In this document: positions 60,601 through 64,000 of the stretch, piece after piece | Position numbering within the stretch: position 1 is the stretch's first letter | Layout: each line of letters opens with the position of its first letter | DNA from: Tyto alba | Lineage: Eukaryota > Chordata > Aves > Strigiformes > Tytonidae | Reading direction: 5' to 3' | Assembly: GCF_018691265.1 (NCBI RefSeq) | Contig: NW_024881313.1 | Location: 40,479,518-40,543,517, forward strand | DNA length: 64,000 nt | Made by a program: the position numbers and the translations under genes | Notes under the pieces: generated by a model | The model's database searches: none | What the model saw: only the letters and a program-made list of their open reading frames with translations | Told to the model about the DNA's origin: nothing

Positions 60601-63600
60601 GTAGCCGTCCCCTTCGCTGAGCTGTGGGACGGCAGTCTTGGTTTGAGCCCAGCGCTGAATAACGGGAAGCACTTTGCTCTCCTCCAGCATGTTCTTGGTG
60701 GGTATCGGCAGGAGCTCCAGCGTCTTCATAATCTAATCGCAGAGACAAGAGATCACACGGTTAGAGCCGTTAGAATTTAAAGCCGTCTCCAACCTGCAAC
60801 CGTTTCCTTTTCTCCCCCCAAGGGGTCATTCCCCAAATACGACGGTGACAGGTCACGGGCCAGGGCCGGCGGCCTCGCTTCTCGAGGCCGCGCCGCAGCG
60901 GCCGACTTCTGCCGAGAGCAAATAAACCACGAGCGGGTGGAAAGCAGCGAGCACGGGTATTTAGCAATTGGACCGATTCAGCAATTAGCTGCAACTCAAC
61001 CCATTTCGAAGAGCTCAGACTCTTACAGCTCCTAAAACAGTCGATACGACAATACAGCAGTCAATCACGCGGCATGAAGGAAAACCCGATCAGAAACGTC
61101 TAGATAGATCAGAAGGCAAAGCAGAGACCAACCCCAAGATGTTTGCCAGCTAATACCAGGAAAGCTTTTTTCCTCGCTTGACGGAGGTGCCCCGTGCTGC
61201 AGCAGAAGGCGAAGCATTACCATCAGCAGGAGGGAGACAGTCTGCTGCTCGTGGACCTAAACCTTAAGCACAAAGAGACAGGGACAACGGGGGAGCTTCC
61301 TTCAGTCCTCCACACCGTGAGACAAAGCGAGCGTCCCTGATACCGACGGCACTTCCAGTGGATTTAAGCCCGTCAGAAAACGAGGCCGTCGCTGGCACCT
61401 GAGCTCCCAGTACCCCAACGCCCCTTCCAGCGCCCAACAAGACAATCCCAGGAACAAGGATCCTCCTTTAGGCACGGGGAAACACCCGGAGGTACCAGGT
61501 GATGAAGCCGACACACTGCCAAAGACCACAGCACAGATGCTGAAGTGCTTTCCCACAGAAACCAGCCAAAAAGCTTGACTTCAGCTGGGTTGAGCCCAAG
61601 GCCGGAGATGAGAATCACGTTACGGAAAAGACCTTCAAAATCCTTTTACAAAATTTGTCAGGGGGAACAGGGACCACGGGCATAGAAAGAAGCACCGGAT
61701 GTTAAACGAGCACAACCTTTCCAGGATCCAGCAAGTGACTTCAGCAACTTCTCTCCTAAAACCACTCCCCAAACTGCTGGTTTTGAAGCAAGAGATAGCT
61801 AGCCCTTCTACTGAACTTTTCGACTTGCTCATGTTCAAAACCAGCCCTCCAGGAGTGAAGGACAGAAGACGGTTTTATGGTCTGACACTGGTATCTGCCA
61901 TGGGCAGCCGATGCCCGAAGGACCATTTCTCTTAAAACAAAGACAGTCTTTAAAAAAAAAAAAAAAGGGTGAAAAAAAAAAAAAAGCAAAGCGTGGTCTG
62001 GCTGCTATCACAAGCTTCGTTTGCAACTGGCGAAAAATCATCTGGATTTCAAAAGAATATATCCAATCCACAAAACTCCGAAGTTGACGGTGTATTGTGA
62101 CCAGATGCACCGAGAGCGGAGACGAAACGACCGCTACCACATCGATTCAGTCTCCCTCTTAAAGCTCAGGGGGAGCAGCTCTGGGTTTGAGATCAACGAG
62201 GCTGAGCGCCTGAATCTATTCCAGGGGAAAAGCAGAGTCTGACCTTAACCTGACCAGCCATTTCTCCAAAGCCAGGGCTCAAGGACGAGTCAGGGCTGAG
62301 CTACCCAGCAGCTCTGCGATGCCGTGGCACCTGTATGTCAGGGATCAAGGAGAGCAGGCACTGTACGTGCAATAATCCAGACCTGAGACTCCCTCAGAGC
62401 AACGGCTTTCAACATGTATAAAGTGGGATGGATCCCACCTACCCCAAAGGAGAAAATACAGCAGTCCCAAAGGGGAATAAGAGGGGTTACTGCAACAGGT
62501 TAACTCAGTCCCTGGAGATTCGGTCTCAGAAGGTCTTTCTGCAGCCTCGCGAGCAGTGCCTCGCCACACAGCAACACGGGGGTGATGCTCTGTGGCAAGG
62601 AGGACGCTGGCTCGGCAGCTGTCAAGGGCTCCGGCTTTTCAGTTAAGTACTGAAAAGCCACGTCCCATCAGCAGGAGAGAAAACCGGGGGCACCCGCCGA
62701 ACCCCGGCCCCGCGCGCAACGTGCACGCGCTCTGCTCGGCCCGCGGCAGCCGGAGGGTGGGTAGGGCCTCCTCAAACCCCGCAAGCCAGCAAGCTCCAGC
62801 TTCCCGTCAGAGAGCGCTAACCTGACAGCGCTGAAGTTTTCCGAGTATTTACAGCCAAAGGAGGAAGGGTGGGCGAGGACGAGGAGGTGGGAAGGGTGGG
62901 CTGCCCCTAGGACACGCTGCTAGGTGGACAGACCTGCCGTCCCGCTGACCGCCACCAGCACACGGGTGCTTCAAAGAGAAGTGCAGAAGCCACCCTCAAG
63001 TTGGGTTCCAAAAAACCTTCCAGTGTCCTCACCCCACCCCAAGAGCTGAAGGCTTACGAAAGGACGCAGCCACAGCTCATCATCTTCCGATCCCGAGAGC
63101 ACCCGGTTCTCAGAGGCAACACCTGAACTCCCGGTGTTAAAGAGGAGAAAAGCATGAGCAGGGCACAACTCATTCAGAAACGCTAAGCACCGGCTTGGAG
63201 GAGAACCGTGCTGAGCTAAGGGAGCAGGGTTGGGAAGGACGGGCCCCTTTTCTGAAAAACAAAGGGGAAGCCAGCAGAAGAGGCACCCTGAGCTCTAGAG
63301 CTCACGCGGCTTCTCCCTTCTTGCTCGGGACGCAGGACCGGGTGCCCCGCTCCGAGCTGCACAGAAACCTTCTCGCGGAAGCGTCTTTACTACAGGAGCT
63401 TCCCGACGTCTTTTTGCGTGCAGTGCCGAAGTGCGGACAGAGAACAGACACGTTCCAGCTCCAGTTCAGGCCGTCAATACCTCAACTTCCCCGTGCAGTT
63501 CAGGACGGACCAAACAGCAATGGCAACGACCTTTAAGTCTGGCACGTGTCGCTAACTCAGAAACCTAAGGAAAACCACAAGGCCGGATTCTTTCCATATA

Positions 63601-63918
63601 TTAAGGATTTCCCCTAAAGCTGAAATCTTAGGCTGTAGTTCTGAGGAGACCTGCAGTTTTCAGGAACCCTTGGCACATAATAGGCATAATCAAAAAAAAA
63701 AAAAAAAAAAAAAGAGAAGGAAAATCATCATGCTACTGAGCAATTAGCAATGCTGCTAGGAAAGCTTCAAACCCAAGGGAATTACTGACCTCCAGCTGCA
63801 ACTTCAGGTTGTTGGCGGTGCTTCCTCTCCCATCGCCCAGCTCCGTCATCCAAATCCAGAGGAGGGACAAGCCGTGACACTCCAGGAAGGACTTCAGGCA
63901 GGACTGCGAGTGCGTGTT
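30680..63918 (-). CDS. SETD2: Histone H3K36 methyltransferase SETD2, C-terminal part (11 exons)
   Basis: Nuclear enzyme that trimethylates H3 lysine 36 on genes transcribed by RNA polymerase II. Exons in gene order: 63790-63918, 60085-60732, 49065-49113, 48586-48766, 44795-45470, 43757-43891, 43043-43182, 40348-40459, 33273-33353, 32851-32952, 30680-30841 (TAA at 30680-30682). They give about 804 residues of roughly 2,560; the SET domain is beyond the right edge. Visible: helical region CLKSFLECHGLSLLWIWM; an acidic region with a Gln run; a basic segment RERDPERQSQSKEKKRRR; a Gln/Pro/Val-rich segment; a WW domain (LPPNWKTARDPEGKIYYYH, then QTQWDPPTW across an intron); and the SRI domain that binds phosphorylated Pol II tail (FIVQCLNPYRKPDCKVGR to YIKKYMQKFGAIYKPKED). 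Phases agree throughout. Introns are GT-AG except one GC-AG. It is near-identical to human SETD2 as remembered. Confidence 0.96.
30930..31320. repeat. 32-bp minisatellite, last SETD2 intron
   Basis: TTCCCCAAATATCCCCCTAA plus AATTTGCTA(T/C)TC makes a 32-bp unit (CCCCAAATAT starts at 30961 and 30993). About 12 copies differ by single bases. Confidence 0.92.
31320..32760. repeat. AT-rich CCAAATATTGGCCATTATT array, last SETD2 intron
   Basis: About 1.4 kb of units of about 20-22 bp: CCCCAAATATTGGCCATTATT, CCCCAATATTGGCCATCGCT, CCCCAAATATTGGCTATTATT. Unit types alternate in recurring orders, which suggests a higher-order structure. Frames reading ILAIIPQYWP-type repeats are artefacts. It abuts the 32-bp array and ends about 90 bp from exon 32851-32952. 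Confidence 0.9.
33380..33545. repeat. CCCCATCCCAGTC-type simple repeat
   Basis: A short C-rich repeat of CCCCATCCCAATCC and CCCCAGTCCC elements, just inside the SETD2 intron beyond exon 33273-33353. Confidence 0.65.
33818..34320. repeat. 23-bp GC-rich minisatellite, SETD2 intron
   Basis: GATCCCCGCACACTTCCCGG plus CCC makes an exact 23-bp unit. About 22 copies alternate ACTGCCCGG and ACTTCCCGG versions with very little other change. A 23-bp step puts the unit in all three frames, so it stays open in several of them. Confidence 0.93.
34330..38225. other. SETD2 intron, no gene seen
   Basis: Mostly unique sequence with short simple tracts, such as GGAGGAGGCGGCGGCGGCGG near 36830-36862, G runs near 36138 and A runs. 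I found no conserved protein frame, RNA gene or complete mobile element. Confidence 0.5.
38231..39299 (+). mobile_element. Solo LTR of an ERVL-like endogenous retrovirus
   Basis: A 1,069-bp element starts TGTCCTGGCTTGAG and ends CCAAACCACGACA: TG...CA ends with imperfect inverted repeats (TGTCcTGGcTTGaG against TGTCgTGGTTTGgG). It is flanked by a perfect 5-bp duplication, CCCAG (38226-38230 and 39300-39304). TATTTAAG at 38387-38394 and AATAAA at 39107-39112 support plus orientation, although the distance between them is long for an R region. Internal units around GGAGCAG and CCGTGGGAGGGACTC resemble avian ERVL LTRs as I remember them, and a 5-bp duplication fits that class. No viral genes are present; it is a recombined solo LTR inside a SETD2 intron. 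Confidence 0.82.
40460..43042. other. SETD2 intron, no gene seen
   Basis: Unique intron sequence between the two halves of the WW domain. Short open frames have no recognisable family features. A T run lies near 42750-42769. Confidence 0.5.
45471..48585. other. SETD2 intron, no gene seen
   Basis: Unique sequence with a few A/T runs, for example A20 at 46740-46759 and T21 at 47787-47807. No second gene or element is recognised. Confidence 0.5.
48584..48585 (-). promoter_or_regulatory. SETD2: GC splice donor of a SETD2 intron
   Basis: On the minus strand the exon ends GAGGACAG and the intron begins GCAAGT, a strong GC-type donor. The frame and the family sequence (RPED-R-YDTP) fix this border: using the later GT instead would add four bases and break the frame. 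The acceptor is CTCCCAG before 45470. Confidence 0.85.
49665..50460 (-). mobile_element. CR1 LINE, 3' portion
   Basis: Read on the minus strand this is CR1: the end of the reverse-transcriptase ORF region at about 50460-50050 (in plus orientation CCCCAGAGCGGAGCAGAGGG and GCAGCCCAGGGCACGGGT), then the 3' tail with CCTGGAACCCTTCCAGGG and the end near TTGTAGAATC. The lone terminal octamer has decayed. It is 5'-truncated near 50460 and is less like the copy in NBEAL2 in its end sequence. It lies in the same orientation as SETD2, within the 11-kb intron. Confidence 0.88.
50505..50840. repeat. Copy A of a duplicated segment of about 300 bp
   Basis: TTTCCTTTGGTAAAATAAAT and GTGGTCTGTTCACAAGACAA, CTTCAAAAGTGCTACTGAAG, CACAATGCAGCGAACACACG and TGAGAGGCACTAAGAG recur in the same order at 53205-53506. 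Copy A begins beside the CR1 element. Confidence 0.8.
51126..51179. other. Perfect 18-bp hairpin in SETD2 intron
   Basis: The left arm 51132-51149 (GTGTGTTTAACAATTCCC) and the right arm 51157-... read as 51157-51174 are exact reverse complements around the 7-nt loop TGTGTTT. A further 5 bp (CCTGA / TCAGG) pair outside after one bulged G. The function is unknown. Confidence 0.8.
53205..53506. repeat. Copy B of the duplicated segment
   Basis: Matches copy A at most positions in order and orientation (TTTCCTTTGGTGAAGTAAAT, GTGGTCTGTTCACAGGACAA, CTTCAAAAGTGCTGCTGAAG, CACAATGCAGCAAACACACG). It has an extra A run at about 53300-53318 and scattered substitutions. It may be a local duplication or two copies of an unnamed interspersed repeat. 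Confidence 0.8.
54000..57060. other. SETD2 intron, no gene seen
   Basis: Unique intron sequence with A runs (about 55622-55633 and 56101-56117). Nothing with family-level features is visible on either strand. Confidence 0.45.
57066..57159. mobile_element. TTAA-flanked short palindromic element (candidate)
   Basis: An 86-bp segment is bounded by TTAA at 57066-57069 and 57156-57159. Near its centre is the perfect palindrome GTCCATTGCCGGCAATGGAC (57108-57127). TTAA duplication is the signature of piggyBac-type elements. The inner ends are only weakly inverted (CCTTTCACGCC against CTCATTGCTGCC), so this is a candidate only. Confidence 0.4.
57160..60084. other. SETD2 intron, no gene seen
   Basis: Rest of the 11-kb intron upstream of exon 60085-60732 in plus coordinates. 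Only short A runs stand out, for example at 58488-58503 and 59771-59787. Confidence 0.45.
60338..60365 (-). repeat. SETD2: CAG run coding for a Gln tract in SETD2
   Basis: On the coding strand a CAG run gives seven consecutive Gln after SEE and before EIK, in the acidic region of exon 60085-60732. It is in frame and uninterrupted. Confidence 0.85.
60733..63789. other. SETD2 intron, no gene seen
   Basis: Intron between exons 63790-63918 and 60085-60732. It has unique sequence with A runs near 61951-61985 and 63691-63713, and no recognisable second gene. Confidence 0.45.
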
Positions 63919-64000
63919 CTGGACGAGCCAAAGTTAGAAAGAGTCCAGGGGAACAGAGGCTTACGGGCAAAAACCCCTTTGGCTTCCACAGGCTAACGCG

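Overview
The window is vertebrate nuclear DNA, almost certainly from a bird and probably from a GC-rich gene-dense microchromosome. All genes are split by introns with consensus splice sites. Two 3'-end fragments of the avian LINE CR1 are present, one ending in its ATTCTATG motif. One exon set encodes a D-serine dehydratase that closely resembles the chicken enzyme as I remember it. Introns of the left half carry long G/C homopolymers and many unrelated minisatellites. I cannot name the species.

Four protein genes are recognisable. (1) The 3' part of NBEAL2, plus strand, about 291-14848, 33 exons and about 1,678 residues; its 5' part lies off the left edge. (2) A D-serine dehydratase (DSD) gene, plus strand, 17056-22839, seven exons. 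It has a one-base frameshift in a T7 run and no ATG at the expected start. (3) NRADD, a p75-neurotrophin-receptor-like death-domain protein, plus strand, 23700-28009. It has only a fragment of a cysteine-rich repeat outside the membrane. (4) The 3' part of SETD2, minus strand, 63918-30680, 11 exons and about 804 residues, including the WW and SRI domains. Its SET domain lies off the right edge. NRADD and SETD2 converge, with about 2 kb of minisatellite and 3'UTR between their stop codons.

Between the exons, nearly every intron of NBEAL2, DSD and NRADD and the first SETD2 introns from the 3' end holds its own tandem array, each with a different unit. Examples are a degenerate telomere-like CCCTAA field, a 1.8-kb pure-purine tract, arrays of about 105, 90, 190, 32 and 23 bp, and an AT-rich array full of CC(A/T)6GG boxes. 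The arrays produce many long but false open reading frames. From about 34.3 kb onwards the sequence becomes ordinary unique intron. It holds a solo ERVL-like LTR with a perfect 5-bp target duplication, a minus-strand CR1, a duplicated segment of about 300 bp, a perfect 18-bp hairpin and a short TTAA-flanked palindromic element.

The genes do not form a pathway: NBEAL2 (granule trafficking), DSD (D-serine degradation), NRADD (death-domain receptor-like adaptor) and SETD2 (H3K36 trimethylation) are simply neighbours. NBEAL2, NRADD and SETD2 also cluster in mammals. Exon boundaries were read by eye from reading frame, splice consensus and remembered family sequence. No alignment was run.
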